Positions 1 to 7,354 of a stretch of 64,000 nt of DNA are shown here, in pieces. The DNA comes from an uncultured Prevotella sp. (lineage in GTDB: Bacteria; Bacteroidota; Bacteroidia; Bacteroidales; Bacteroidaceae). The DNA lies in assembly GCA_934219025.1 (NCBI GenBank), contig CAKQDG010000003.1, forward strand, positions 7,590 through 71,589. Reading direction: 5' to 3'. Positions within the stretch are counted from its first letter, which is position 1; every line of letters starts with the position of its first letter. The notes beneath the pieces are model-generated. The model was not told where the DNA came from, did no database searches, and was given only the letters and a program-made list of their open reading frames with translations. The position numbers and the translations under genes were made by a program.

Positions 1-741
1 CGTGTAACTACGATAGAAAGTTTTAGACGTTTCATTGAGCAGTCAGAGTACGATAATTTCGAGATTACCGAGCAGTCGGTGATTGACGGTATCACGCAAG
101 AGTTTACCGGAAATGAATATACTCGCATCGGAACGGCTTTTCATTCTATTGTTGAAAGCGGAAAACCTAAATGCACCAAAGCCGAGGCAGGGGAACGTAA
201 GTTCCTCTACTACGGCAAGGAGCAAGCGGAACCTGTACCTGTCGGTCGCACGTTCGATATTGACGGCTATCCTGTAACTTTGGATGTTGAGCAATGCAAA
301 GTGGCACTGGCTTATAGAAATGAGCACCCCGATGCTTTCCATGAAGTCCGCCAATTCAAGGACTACGGGGAAGTGATAGTTACAGGTCAGGCGGATATGA
401 TTGACGGACTGGAGATAAGGGATATAAAGACAAAGTTCTCCCCCGTCCGTGATAGTGATTACATCAACTCTTGTCAGTGGAGGTTTTACCTCGACATATT
501 CGGGGCAGACACTTTCCATTTTGACTTATTCCAATTTGAGGGTTACAAACTGGAGAAACATGGCTACGATGTTCGAGGACTTAATCTGAAAAGATATGAA
601 CCAAGCATTACTTGCTATAGATATGACAATATGCAAGCCGATATTGAGTTCCTTCTCGGAATGTTCCTCGATTGGGCTAAACAGAGAAACTTAATGAAAT
701 ATTTTAAAACTAAAGAAGAATGGATTTCCAAGGAAAAGTAA
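1..741 (+). CDS. PD-(D/E)XK exonuclease, 5' end cut by the window
   Basis: The frame is open from base 1, so the N-terminus is missing; a GTG at 79 is in frame but unlikely to be the true start because the residues before it read as normal protein. Visible landmarks are GTAFHSIVE, then VTGQADMIDGLEIRDIKT, which gives the acidic and IxDxKT residues of the RecB/Cas4/YqaJ-type nuclease core, followed by a QWRFYLDIFG helix. Such phage enzymes degrade DNA ends to feed strand-annealing recombination. The next genes (SSB-like and NinB-like) support a recombination module. The fold class is well supported; the exact subfamily is inferred. Confidence 0.8.
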   Translation, partial: RVTTIESFRRFIEQSEYDNFEITEQSVIDGITQEFTGNEYTRIGTAFHSIVESGKPKCTKAEAGERKFLYYGKEQAEPVPVGRTFDIDGYPVTLDVEQCKVALAYRNEHPDAFHEVRQFKDYGEVIVTGQADMIDGLEIRDIKTKFSPVRDSDYINSCQWRFYLDIFGADTFHFDLFQFEGYKLEKHGYDVRGLNLKRYEPSITCYRYDNMQADIEFLLGMFLDWAKQRNLMKYFKTKEEWISKEK

Positions 742-1133
742 TATGGATTGGCGAGAAACGCCAGGGAGTATCAAGCAAAGGTTCTGCGTGGAGCAGTCAA
801 GACTACGCAATACAGGATGCTACACAGCAATACCCAAGAACGATGTGCTTTAACGTCTTCGGAGAGGACAAGATAAAGAACTTCAATATACAGATGGGTG
901 AAGAAATCAAGGTGTCATTTGATATTGACGCACGTCAGTACAATGGCAAGTTCTATAACGACATCCGTGCATGGAAAGTTGAGCGTCCTAATGCCGGGCA
1001 AGCATTACAGCCCACACCGCAGCAGTCTGCGTTTCAAGACCCGTTTGTTGGAGCTGCAACGCAACAAGCACCTAAACAGCCTGCCAAGCAGACCGCCAAT
1101 CAGGAACAACAGAAAGACGATCTTCCCTTTTAG
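720..1133 (+). CDS. DUF3127-type single-stranded DNA-binding protein
   Basis: 137 residues that read as a compact OB-fold protein of the DUF3127 type common in Bacteroidetes phages (pattern GEEIKVSFDIDARQYNGKFY then RAWKVE). A Gln/Pro/Ala-rich tail follows and ends in DDLPF, the acidic hydrophobic tip typical of SSB proteins that recruit partners. The start overlaps the end of the nuclease gene by 22 bases, so the two are probably co-translated. Role inferred: coating ssDNA during phage recombination or replication. Confidence 0.82.
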   Translation: MDFQGKVIWIGEKRQGVSSKGSAWSSQDYAIQDATQQYPRTMCFNVFGEDKIKNFNIQMGEEIKVSFDIDARQYNGKFYNDIRAWKVERPNAGQALQPTPQQSAFQDPFVGAATQQAPKQPAKQTANQEQQKDDLPF

Positions 1134-1150
1134 GGATGTTGTTAGTATGA

Positions 1151-1609
1151 TTGAAGAAACAGCAAGTAGGTATGATATACAACTTGTCAGACTCTCTTGA
1201 ACGTGAACAGTTCACCACTCGCGCTAAATTCCTTCTGGAACGTGGCACGGTGGTGGAACTCACGGAAAAGAAACAGAGAACGCTTAATCAAAATGCGTAC
1301 CTTCATGCAGCTCTCGGGTTTTTCGCCCTACAGGTCGGTTTGCCTATGCAAGAAGTTAAAGAGGTCTATTTCAAGGCGACTTGTAACCCGGACTTGTTTA
1401 CTCGCACACGGCAAGACAAAATCCTCGGTGGTGAACGTGATTATCTCCGCTCAACCAAGGACTTGACAAAAGAAGAACTCTCCATTGCGATAGACCGGTT
1501 CTTGAAATTCGCATCCGAAAAAGCCGGTATCTATATTCCTCCTTCTGATGAATATATTGCCGTACAACGCATGCAGTATGAGGTACAACGAAATCAAAAA
1601 TACTTATGA
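1151..1609 (+). CDS. NinB-like recombination protein
   Basis: 152 residues. The segment KKQRTLNQNAYLHAALG, a conserved acidic helix, then YLRSTKDLTKEELSIAIDR matches the layout of the NinB/Orf family of phage recombination mediators (RTxxQNxxLHA, then STxDLxxxE). Position right after an exonuclease and an SSB-like gene supports this. An internal ATG at 1172 is an alternative start. Function in strand exchange is inferred from the family. Confidence 0.7.
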   Translation: MKKQQVGMIYNLSDSLEREQFTTRAKFLLERGTVVELTEKKQRTLNQNAYLHAALGFFALQVGLPMQEVKEVYFKATCNPDLFTRTRQDKILGGERDYLRSTKDLTKEELSIAIDRFLKFASEKAGIYIPPSDEYIAVQRMQYEVQRNQKYL

Positions 1610-1869
1610 ACAAGTTAAAAGGAACATTTATTGATGTCCTCAGTAAACAAGATAGAGAATACTATATCAACTATCGTACTGACGATATTCAAGACCCTCG
1701 CGAAGCAGCCCGGTTTAATGCTCTTTATGTTAAAAGAGTCAGATATGAAAAAGACAAAAGGTGGACAGAAAAACTTGCATGGAGTGTCGTTCGGGATGTT
1801 GAACCTCTTGAGATAGCCCTCGCAAGAAATGTCCTTTACTCGGCTATGGTATGGGGAAAGACGCACTAA
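1606..1869 (+). CDS. Small hypothetical protein
   Basis: 87 residues, charged and soluble, start overlapping the NinB-like stop by four bases (ATGA arrangement). No recognised domain. Its tight coupling to neighbours on both sides argues that it is a real gene of the early operon. Confidence 0.65.
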   Translation: MNKLKGTFIDVLSKQDREYYINYRTDDIQDPREAARFNALYVKRVRYEKDKRWTEKLAWSVVRDVEPLEIALARNVLYSAMVWGKTH

Positions 1870-2084
1870 CAAATTCTTTTCTTCGCCACGTATCTGTTAT
1901 TCTTGACGGCTTAAACTATCAGGATGTTAGCAAGTGTGGCTGTAGGGTCGCCAATGCTTATCGGTTGGCTCGCAAAGAACTTAGAAAGATAAATGAAAAA
2001 AGAAATTTACTTCCGAAGACTTCCACATCCCGTAAATCTTGCAAAAATAAAACAACGCTTCAAACTGACACCGATAACGGTTAA
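1851..2084 (+). CDS. Small hypothetical protein
   Basis: 77 residues. The first 50 residues look like a real helical protein with a CGC pair (SKCGCRVANAYRLARKEL). The last part overlaps the next gene by 92 bases and is low complexity (Ser/Thr/Lys), so the C-terminus may be fortuitous. No family recognised. Confidence 0.5.
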   Translation: MGKDALTNSFLRHVSVILDGLNYQDVSKCGCRVANAYRLARKELRKINEKRNLLPKTSTSRKSCKNKTTLQTDTDNG

Positions 2085-2181
2085 CGGTATTAGTATAGCC
2101 ACAATAGCCGATGGTGATGAGGATGTTTTTCAGAAATGCGTGGATATGGGATTCTTTGATGTTAGAAACAAAAAACTATGA
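1993..2181 (+). CDS. Small hypothetical protein
   Basis: 62 residues, ending ATIADGDEDVFQKCVDMGFFDV, which reads as a genuine structured protein. It overlaps the end of the preceding ORF in another frame and its stop overlaps the next start. Function unknown. Confidence 0.6.
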   Translation: MKKEIYFRRLPHPVNLAKIKQRFKLTPITVNGISIATIADGDEDVFQKCVDMGFFDVRNKKL

Positions 2182-2489
2182 CAGAACAAACAATAACATT
2201 TACCCCTTCCGCCGACCTGCGGAAAGGTTTTCATTGCCTTGCAAGGGGCTTGGCTTTAATCTTTGTGTCTCTAGGCAAATTAATCAACCATGCGGTATAT
2301 AAATATCCGTGGGCGTTCATTGTCGGACTATTCCTCGGCTATCTTGTAATCAGCTTTCTTGTTGTCGGCAAGGCTCGCTCGGAGCGTGATGCCGTGAATA
2401 AGAGGAACTACGAGCTGCAACAAAAGATAGAGCAGCTACAAATGGCTAAGGATGCTAAAGCGGAGGTGAGATATGTCTGCACGGATTAA
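2178..2489 (+). CDS. Membrane protein with coiled-coil tail
   Basis: 103 residues. A hydrophobic helix (WAFIVGLFLGYLVISFLVV, about residues 46-64) is preceded by a weaker hydrophobic stretch and followed by a charged heptad-like helix (RSERDAVNKRNYELQQKIEQ). The layout suggests an inner-membrane anchored coiled coil. Overlaps the next gene by 17 bases. Function unknown. Confidence 0.65.
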   Translation: MTEQTITFTPSADLRKGFHCLARGLALIFVSLGKLINHAVYKYPWAFIVGLFLGYLVISFLVVGKARSERDAVNKRNYELQQKIEQLQMAKDAKAEVRYVCTD

Positions 2490-3198
2490 TGTAGGTATTC
2501 CCTATAACGGACAATTCAGAATCTGGTTTCCCCGAATGACGGAGGAACAGATGAAGGAGATAGCGGAAATTTGCTCTTCGTCATTCCTCGTAATAGGGGG
2601 AATTTACGAGGTTGTCTACGGTATGATGATAGACACAAGAGAGAAACTGAAAGAAACTCCATATTTTCGGCATGAGGTCAAACATCTTGTGAACAAAACT
2701 ATTTCCGATTATGTCAAGATGCAAAAGGAAACTTTATATGTCATGGATATAAAGGAACAGTTTTGGCTTGACTATATGGATCGTTATGATGAGCTAATAA
2801 AAGCCCCTATAGACAGACTTATTCGTAACGCTGCAAATGTTCTAAGGATGCAAAAGGAAAAGTACTACACGGAGAAGGCTTATATCGTGGCTACACTAAC
2901 GGTGATGAATTTTGCTGTACTGAGATACGAGTACCTAATAGATTATCAGCTTGACAACAGATTTAGAAAAATCCTCACGTTTGAAAAAATGGCTGCTATC
3001 CGAAAGGATTGGGGGGATATGATGGAGAAGGTAAAAATCAAAGGCATTAGGATATATGAGTACAAAAGATATAAACATGCCTGTGATAATTTCTATAATT
3101 TCCTCAGAAATCCCGAAGTAGCAAACAAATGCGGAGAGTATGCATCTAAGTTGAATAATATACCTAAACCTATAAAAGTAAGAGAAGACAATGAGTAA
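2473..3198 (+). CDS. Hypothetical protein, helical
   Basis: 241 residues, rich in Lys/Tyr and helical throughout, with no recognised motif, signal peptide or membrane segment. Start chosen at the ATG overlapping the previous gene. It is the largest unknown of the left block; conserved neighbours are only small ORFs. Confidence 0.65.
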   Translation: MSARINVGIPYNGQFRIWFPRMTEEQMKEIAEICSSSFLVIGGIYEVVYGMMIDTREKLKETPYFRHEVKHLVNKTISDYVKMQKETLYVMDIKEQFWLDYMDRYDELIKAPIDRLIRNAANVLRMQKEKYYTEKAYIVATLTVMNFAVLRYEYLIDYQLDNRFRKILTFEKMAAIRKDWGDMMEKVKIKGIRIYEYKRYKHACDNFYNFLRNPEVANKCGEYASKLNNIPKPIKVREDNE

Positions 3199-3394
3199 TC
3201 CATTCGCAAAGAAGGAGAAACGAAACGTCATAATGGTCTTGTCGGATGGCTCACGAATAAGAGCAACAGCCGATATAGTACCAAGACGGTGGTTCTCACA
3301 AGCCGACTACGAGGCGGAACTTGTTGAGGAAATCAACAAATCACAGCCTGGGGCGGTAAACAAAGTTGTAAACATCCATCTAATGAGAAACTAA
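3191..3394 (+). CDS. Small basic hypothetical protein
   Basis: 67 residues, basic N-terminus (KKEKRN), then a short beta-rich segment. Overlaps the previous stop by eight bases and the next start by one base. No family recognised. Confidence 0.55.
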   Translation: MSNPFAKKEKRNVIMVLSDGSRIRATADIVPRRWFSQADYEAELVEEINKSQPGAVNKVVNIHLMRN

Positions 3395-3483
3395 TGACAA
3401 ACGTAATACTAACCACCTTCATAGCAGCAGTCCTCTTCTTGTACTGCGCACTATCGGGAGGTAATAAAGACAAAGAGAAATGA
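3394..3483 (+). CDS. 29-residue single-pass membrane peptide
   Basis: ATG at 3394, stop TGA at 3481-3483 overlapping the next ATG by four bases. The product is one hydrophobic helix (VILTTFIAAVLFLYCAL) with a lysine-rich tail. The exact head-to-tail packing between two genes is the main evidence that it is translated. Confidence 0.5.
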   Translation: MTNVILTTFIAAVLFLYCALSGGNKDKEK

Positions 3484-3755
3484 AGAACTTCACATTAATA
3501 CAAGCAAGTACCGACTGCAACGGAGTATTCCTTGATATACTTCAAGAGATTGCCGATGCCGGATTTACTCTAAGGTCGCCCAACGGAACAGCAACAAAGA
3601 TGCCGATGGTTAAGGATGGCAAACTCCGGGAGTACTGCGAGAATATTACTATCTCCCTTACAGGTCTTAACGACCTTGTACACTTTATAGAACTTGTGGG
3701 CAAAGTGATAGTGGGAGTTGATACATTAACCATTTACGATTATTACGTGGAATGA
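3480..3755 (+). CDS. Small hypothetical protein
   Basis: 91 residues, mixed alpha/beta, acidic, with no recognised motif. Start and stop overlap neighbours by four bases each, typical of this operon. Confidence 0.6.
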   Translation: MKNFTLIQASTDCNGVFLDILQEIADAGFTLRSPNGTATKMPMVKDGKLREYCENITISLTGLNDLVHFIELVGKVIVGVDTLTIYDYYVE

Positions 3756-3946
3756 AACTACGACAAGCAAAGAAACTTCTGATGCGTCCGTGGAACAAAG
3801 TACCTAAGTACTGGATGGAGATAATTATAAAAGAAAGAACTCTCGACGGTGTTCTCTTCCCTTACCGCGACCACCGCTTAGAGAAAGCCAACGTTGTGTT
3901 GGGTAGGTATTTTAGGAGATTTGATAAAAAATGCAAGCAACAATAA
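3752..3946 (+). CDS. Small basic hypothetical protein
   Basis: 64 residues, Lys/Arg-rich with several Trp, possibly nucleic-acid binding. No family recognised. Coupled by four-base overlap to the previous gene; its end overlaps the following mini-gene. Confidence 0.5.
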   Translation: MKLRQAKKLLMRPWNKVPKYWMEIIIKERTLDGVLFPYRDHRLEKANVVLGRYFRRFDKKCKQQ

Positions 3947-4008
3947 CCCTCGTCCTCGTAGCTGCATGGGCTTACCACAGCTACAAGGGCATTAAACAGA
4001 ATAAGTGA
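3931..4008 (+). CDS. 25-residue membrane peptide
   Basis: ATG at 3931, stop TGA at 4006-4008, one base before the next ATG. One hydrophobic helix (TITLVLVAAWAYH) with a short basic tail. Similar in style to the peptide at 3394-3483. Translation is inferred from packing only. Confidence 0.4.
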   Translation: MQATITLVLVAAWAYHSYKGIKQNK

Positions 4009-4009
4009 T

Positions 4010-4585
4010 ATGGAAGAGAGAAAATATAAGCTGACAGACGAAACAAAAGGAGTCTTCGGTGTAACCTTACATCGTATTGTAGCCATTAAGGACTTTGCAA
4101 ACGTTAAGCCTGGCGACAAAGGCGGTTGGGTAGAAAAGGAAGATAATCTGTCGCACTATGGCAATGCGTGGGTCTATGACGATGCGTGGGTCTATGGCAA
4201 CGCAAGGGTCTATGACGATGCAAGTGTCTATGGCAACGCAAGGGTCTATGGCAAAGTATGGGTCTATGGCAATGCAAGGGTCTATGGCAATGCAAGGGTC
4301 TATGGCAATGCACAGGTCTATGGCGATGCATGGGTCTATGGCGATGCAGAGGTCTGTAATAGAGCTGATTATATCGTATTCAAGAACTTTTGGAGTAGCG
4401 GACGTTACTTCACGTGGACGCGAAGTAATAATAAATGGAAAGTCGGCTGCTTCTACGGAACTGGCGAAGAACTGATTGCCAAAGCCTACAAGGACAGCGA
4501 AAAGTCGGGAAGAGAATACGAGAGAGTGGTAAGATATGTAGAGAGCATCCTTGCTGACGAGGAGAAAGATAAACAGAACAAGTGA
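4010..4585 (+). CDS. Hexapeptide-repeat protein (predicted left-handed beta-helix)
   Basis: 191 residues. An N-terminal domain (about 1-48) ends in KPGDKGGWVEKEDNLSH. About eleven tandem hexads of the form V/W-Y-G-N/D-A-x follow (about residues 49-117), then a C-terminal mixed domain with Trp and Tyr. Hexads with a hydrophobic residue at position one and a small residue at position five suggest a left-handed beta-helix. Similar repeat proteins are frequent in phages but of unknown function. The nucleotide repeat is nearly exact, so copy number may vary. Confidence 0.75.
   Translation: MEERKYKLTDETKGVFGVTLHRIVAIKDFANVKPGDKGGWVEKEDNLSHYGNAWVYDDAWVYGNARVYDDASVYGNARVYGKVWVYGNARVYGNARVYGNAQVYGDAWVYGDAEVCNRADYIVFKNFWSSGRYFTWTRSNNKWKVGCFYGTGEELIAKAYKDSEKSGREYERVVRYVESILADEEKDKQNK
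4153..4356 (+). repeat. Tandem 18-bp coding repeats
   Basis: About eleven copies of an 18-bp unit close to tatggcaatgcaagggtc, all in frame within the hexapeptide-repeat gene. Several adjacent copies are identical, pointing to recent expansion by slippage or unequal recombination. Confidence 0.9.
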
Positions 4586-4586
4586 T

Positions 4587-4784
4587 ATGATAGTAGATAT
4601 AATCATTACAGCATTAAGCATCATCTGTGCCGCCTTTGTGTGGTTCAGAGTGGGCAGGCAGAAAGCCTTTGACGAAATCATGCACGACTACAAGGAAATG
4701 GTGAAGGTATGCCAGACTCAACAACTGATAATTAAAACTTACGAACAAGAATATGGAGAGCTGACAGATGGGACTAATGAATAG
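4587..4784 (+). CDS. Small membrane-anchored protein
   Basis: 65 residues from ATG 4587, two bases after the previous stop. N-terminal hydrophobic helix (IIITALSIICAAFVWFRV), then a charged helical region. An upstream in-frame ATG at 4551 lies inside the previous gene and is less likely. Confidence 0.55.
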   Translation: MIVDIIITALSIICAAFVWFRVGRQKAFDEIMHDYKEMVKVCQTQQLIIKTYEQEYGELTDGTNE

Positions 4785-5076
4785 AATTAAAGCAGTGTGG
4801 AGAGTGCTGACAAAGAAGAACTATATACTCCATTCCGGAAATGAAGATGAAGAAGAATTAGCAAAGGGTGCACTCATTGGGGACGCCCTTGCACTTGAAA
4901 ACTTGTCCGTAATAAACATAGAACGCCTTCAGATGATATATAGTATTCTATACGACCGCAGCGTAATATTGCAGGGTTTTCATGAAGAAGAGTGGGACTA
5001 TTATGTTCCTACCGTAATCTACGACTGCGAGAGTGAGGAAGATTTCAACGAACTTAGAGAGCAGGAGGTTGAATGA
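4768..5076 (+). CDS. Small acidic hypothetical protein
   Basis: 102 residues, acidic second half (EEDFNELREQEVE). Overlaps the previous gene by 17 bases. No recognised family. Confidence 0.55.
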   Translation: MGLMNRIKAVWRVLTKKNYILHSGNEDEEELAKGALIGDALALENLSVINIERLQMIYSILYDRSVILQGFHEEEWDYYVPTVIYDCESEEDFNELREQEVE

Positions 5077-5094
5077 TGATGGGAGGATAGATGA

Positions 5095-5502
5095 ATGGTT
5101 AGAATAAGCAAGGTAAAGGTAACGATAAGTTTGGAGAAACTTACCGCACTGAAAAATAGAATATCATTCCTTGAAGAAATACTTGCTATGTATGAGCCTC
5201 CAGAGAAGGCAATTCGTCTCTTAAATGCTGACGGGAGTCCTGTCTATCGGTTATCTCCTATTCACCCTCTATACAAGAAAGGTCCGAAGAACACCATAGA
5301 CTCGCTACCAGACATTTTCACGGAAAAGCAACTTGAAGACCTGCGCGTGAGTATCGGAAAATCAAAGGAAGGAACGAAACACATGCTTAGCGTATGGAAA
5401 AACCGTGGCTATATTGTCAAAGAAAGCGAAGAAACGTGGAGAAAGACTGATACTTATATTACAAGAATAAAGCAGGCAAGACTTGTTGATATTGAATATT
5501 AA
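5095..5502 (+). CDS. Hypothetical protein, possible winged-helix
   Basis: 135 residues. The N-terminus is a coiled-coil helix (EKLTALKNRISFLEEILAMY). The C-terminal half (EKQLEDLRVSIGKSKEGTKH then LSVWKNRGYIVKE) reads like a helix-turn-helix with a wing, so DNA binding is possible. No specific family recognised. Confidence 0.55.
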   Translation: MVRISKVKVTISLEKLTALKNRISFLEEILAMYEPPEKAIRLLNADGSPVYRLSPIHPLYKKGPKNTIDSLPDIFTEKQLEDLRVSIGKSKEGTKHMLSVWKNRGYIVKESEETWRKTDTYITRIKQARLVDIEY

Positions 5503-5519
5503 TTAAAAAATAAGAAAAG

Positions 5520-5912
5520 ATGAAAACAAACAGCGGAAAGATTTACAGAGTTGAATACACCACTCCGAATATGGAAAAGGGAGTATTAGGTTTTGAAACA
5601 TTGGTATATGCCTCATGCGAAGAGCATGCTTGGCAGATATTCTATGCAGCCAATAAAGATGCGACAATAAAAAACGTTGAGGAGGTCGATGATTGCATCT
5701 CTCAGCATTACGAAGAGAAAAGTATGGTCCCCGAATTTGCCGTTGCCGAAGATATGATGTATGCGATGCTTGATGTGCTTAGGGACGACAAGAATGTAAA
5801 AATCTATAACGCCGAACACGTTATTGATATTGCTTGTAGCATGGCTAAAACCGCCATTAAAGAGGCAGAGGTGCTATACGATGAGAATCACCCCAAAAAA
5901 GAAGAGAAATAG
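5520..5912 (+). CDS. Hypothetical protein
   Basis: 130 residues, begins with a beta-rich segment (KIYRVEYTTPNMEKG), then acidic helices. Its own purine-rich ribosome site (aaaataagaaaag) precedes the ATG. Function unknown. Confidence 0.6.
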   Translation: MKTNSGKIYRVEYTTPNMEKGVLGFETLVYASCEEHAWQIFYAANKDATIKNVEEVDDCISQHYEEKSMVPEFAVAEDMMYAMLDVLRDDKNVKIYNAEHVIDIACSMAKTAIKEAEVLYDENHPKKEEK

Positions 5913-5933
5913 TATTTAACCAGCCTTGTGCGT

Positions 5934-5949
5934 TGCCGTGGAAACGGCA
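5934..5949 (+). promoter_or_regulatory. Short hairpin in leader of the gene at 5974
   Basis: TGCCGT, loop GGAA, ACGGCA: a perfect 6-bp stem with a tetraloop, 25 bases before the ATG at 5974. No T-run follows, so it is not a terminator; possibly an RNA processing or translation control element. Confidence 0.4.
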
Positions 5950-5973
5950 GTGTACTTAAAAATAAAAACAACA

Positions 5974-6174
5974 ATGATTACCTATTTAACAATAACCTTT
6001 GAGAAGAACGGAATCAACCATTCTATACAGATACCGAGAGTAGATGATAGTATTCCTTACAACCTTGCAGAGGTGTTTGATGAATTAATTAAGCAGACTA
6101 ATGCAAATGAGGAAATAGTGATTGAACAACTGATTAATGAGTTTGGGTATAAAAAGGAAGGAGGTGAGGAATGA
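5974..6174 (+). CDS. Small acidic hypothetical protein
   Basis: 66 residues from ATG 5974. An upstream in-frame ATG at 5926 would run through the leader hairpin, so the later start is preferred. Beta-rich N-terminus, acidic helix after. The end carries ggaggtgaggaatga, which also serves as ribosome site for the next gene. Confidence 0.55.
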   Translation: MITYLTITFEKNGINHSIQIPRVDDSIPYNLAEVFDELIKQTNANEEIVIEQLINEFGYKKEGGEE

Positions 6175-6362
6175 AAGAATACAAAATTGGTGAGGAAATC
6201 ACATTGGTTGTAAAGGAAGTACAAAAAGGCGTAGGCTGTCCTGATTGCTTTTTTTTTAATGAGGGGGAAGGCTGCCTTTATTCAGACATAACTTGTTTTC
6301 CTCATTTTCGTTCAGATGGCAAGAACATAATCTTCGTAGAAAAGAAAGGAGGTGAGGAATGA
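6171..6362 (+). CDS. Small cysteine-containing protein
   Basis: 63 residues with four cysteines (CPDC, then CLYSDITC), a possible metal-binding site. It ends with the same ggaggtgaggaatga sequence as its upstream neighbour, so the ribosome-binding/stop-start seam is duplicated. Function unknown. Confidence 0.6.
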   Translation: MKEYKIGEEITLVVKEVQKGVGCPDCFFFNEGEGCLYSDITCFPHFRSDGKNIIFVEKKGGEE

Positions 6363-6610
6363 ACTTCTATTCAATGACAATCATATTAGCCTTAATAGTT
6401 GCTGTATGCTATCTGGCTACTCTTTATGCAAATGTAACCAACTGGAAGAAAGACAAAGAAAACGCCCTTGAAAAGATGAAGGAAGCAAATAATCACCTCT
6501 TTAAGATTTGGGCGGTTGCTGATGATATTAAGTCAAGTTTAACAAGGTTGGAGGACGACATCTTTGACATCAAGGAATACACTAAAAGCAATGAGGGCAG
6601 CAAAGATTAA
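6359..6610 (+). CDS. Membrane-anchored coiled-coil protein
   Basis: 83 residues: N-terminal hydrophobic helix (MTIILALIVAVCYLATLYA) followed by a charged helical tail with heptad character. Function unknown. Confidence 0.6.
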   Translation: MNFYSMTIILALIVAVCYLATLYANVTNWKKDKENALEKMKEANNHLFKIWAVADDIKSSLTRLEDDIFDIKEYTKSNEGSKD

Positions 6611-6821
6611 TTATATTCACGTAGGCAACATAGCCTACAAAGTTATTAACGGATTTACAGAAAGGATAGACACAATGGAATTGGAAGATTTAACCAATGA
6701 GGAATTAAGGTTGCTTCGGGCAATCCTGTGTAAAGATTATCTTATGAGTGGAGACATCAAGATACAAGAGGTAATCAAAAAGGCATTAAACATTATAAAC
6801 GATAAAATAGCAAGATTATGA
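6591..6821 (+). CDS. Small hypothetical protein
   Basis: 76 residues from ATG 6591; an earlier in-frame start at 6564 lies deeper in the previous gene. Second half is a helical bundle-like segment (ELEDLTNEELRLLRAILC). No family recognised. Confidence 0.5.
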   Translation: MRAAKINYIHVGNIAYKVINGFTERIDTMELEDLTNEELRLLRAILCKDYLMSGDIKIQEVIKKALNIINDKIARL

Positions 6822-7204
6822 CAAGAAAAGAAGCCACAGAGCTACTTCCTTTAATAGAGGCATATAGCAAAGGGAAGACTATTGAATGGTATTCAAGCAA
6901 TACTAATAGATGGATAGATCAAGGAGAAGACTGTGATTTTGCATTTTCGCCTAAGACTTATCGTATCAAGCTATCTCCTACCCATAGACCCTTTGTCAAC
7001 GTAGAAGAGTGTTGGAATGAAATGTTGAAACATCAGCCATTTGGGTGGGTGAAAGGAAAATGTGGAATTTATACAAATGTAACTATTGTAAACCCAGATG
7101 AAGCATCTGTATCAACGGGAATATCTGATTTCCATAGCTTTGGTGATATGCTTAAAGATTACACTTTTGCCGATGGAACTCCATTCGGAATAAAGGAGGA
7201 ATAA
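6818..7204 (+). CDS. Hypothetical protein
   Basis: 128 residues. Starts TRKEATELLPLIEAYSKGK, then a beta-rich domain with Trp (IEWYSSNTNRWIDQGE) of the kind common in small phage proteins. Function unknown. Its stop overlaps the next ATG. Confidence 0.65.
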   Translation: MTRKEATELLPLIEAYSKGKTIEWYSSNTNRWIDQGEDCDFAFSPKTYRIKLSPTHRPFVNVEECWNEMLKHQPFGWVKGKCGIYTNVTIVNPDEASVSTGISDFHSFGDMLKDYTFADGTPFGIKEE

Positions 7205-7350
7205 TGCTCGGAGATATAATAGCAGCAATAAAGTTGTGGTGGAAACAGAATATCACTTGCAGGCACGACTACCACTATAAGGAGATTAACCCTTACAACT
7301 CGTGGGAGCAGTGCAGCAAGTGTGGGAGAATTAAAAATTATAGAGGATAA
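7204..7350 (+). CDS. 48-residue possible zinc-binding protein
   Basis: ATG 7204 to TAA 7350. Contains a Cys, a His-x-x-His-like group (CRHDYHYKE) and a CSKCG pair, so a zinc-ribbon-like fold is possible. It ends five bases before the thyX ATG. The head-to-tail arrangement supports translation. Confidence 0.55.
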   Translation: MLGDIIAAIKLWWKQNITCRHDYHYKEINPYNSWEQCSKCGRIKNYRG

Positions 7351-7354
7351 AATA

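Noticed and set aside
4104-4331. Minus-strand ORF encoding a His-Arg-Pro repeat
   Set aside because: It is the antisense shadow of the hexapeptide-repeat gene; the repeat periodicity is set by the + strand protein.
4067-4681. 204-codon minus-strand ORF
   Set aside because: Antisense to the repeat gene and the following small gene, no minus-strand operon context.
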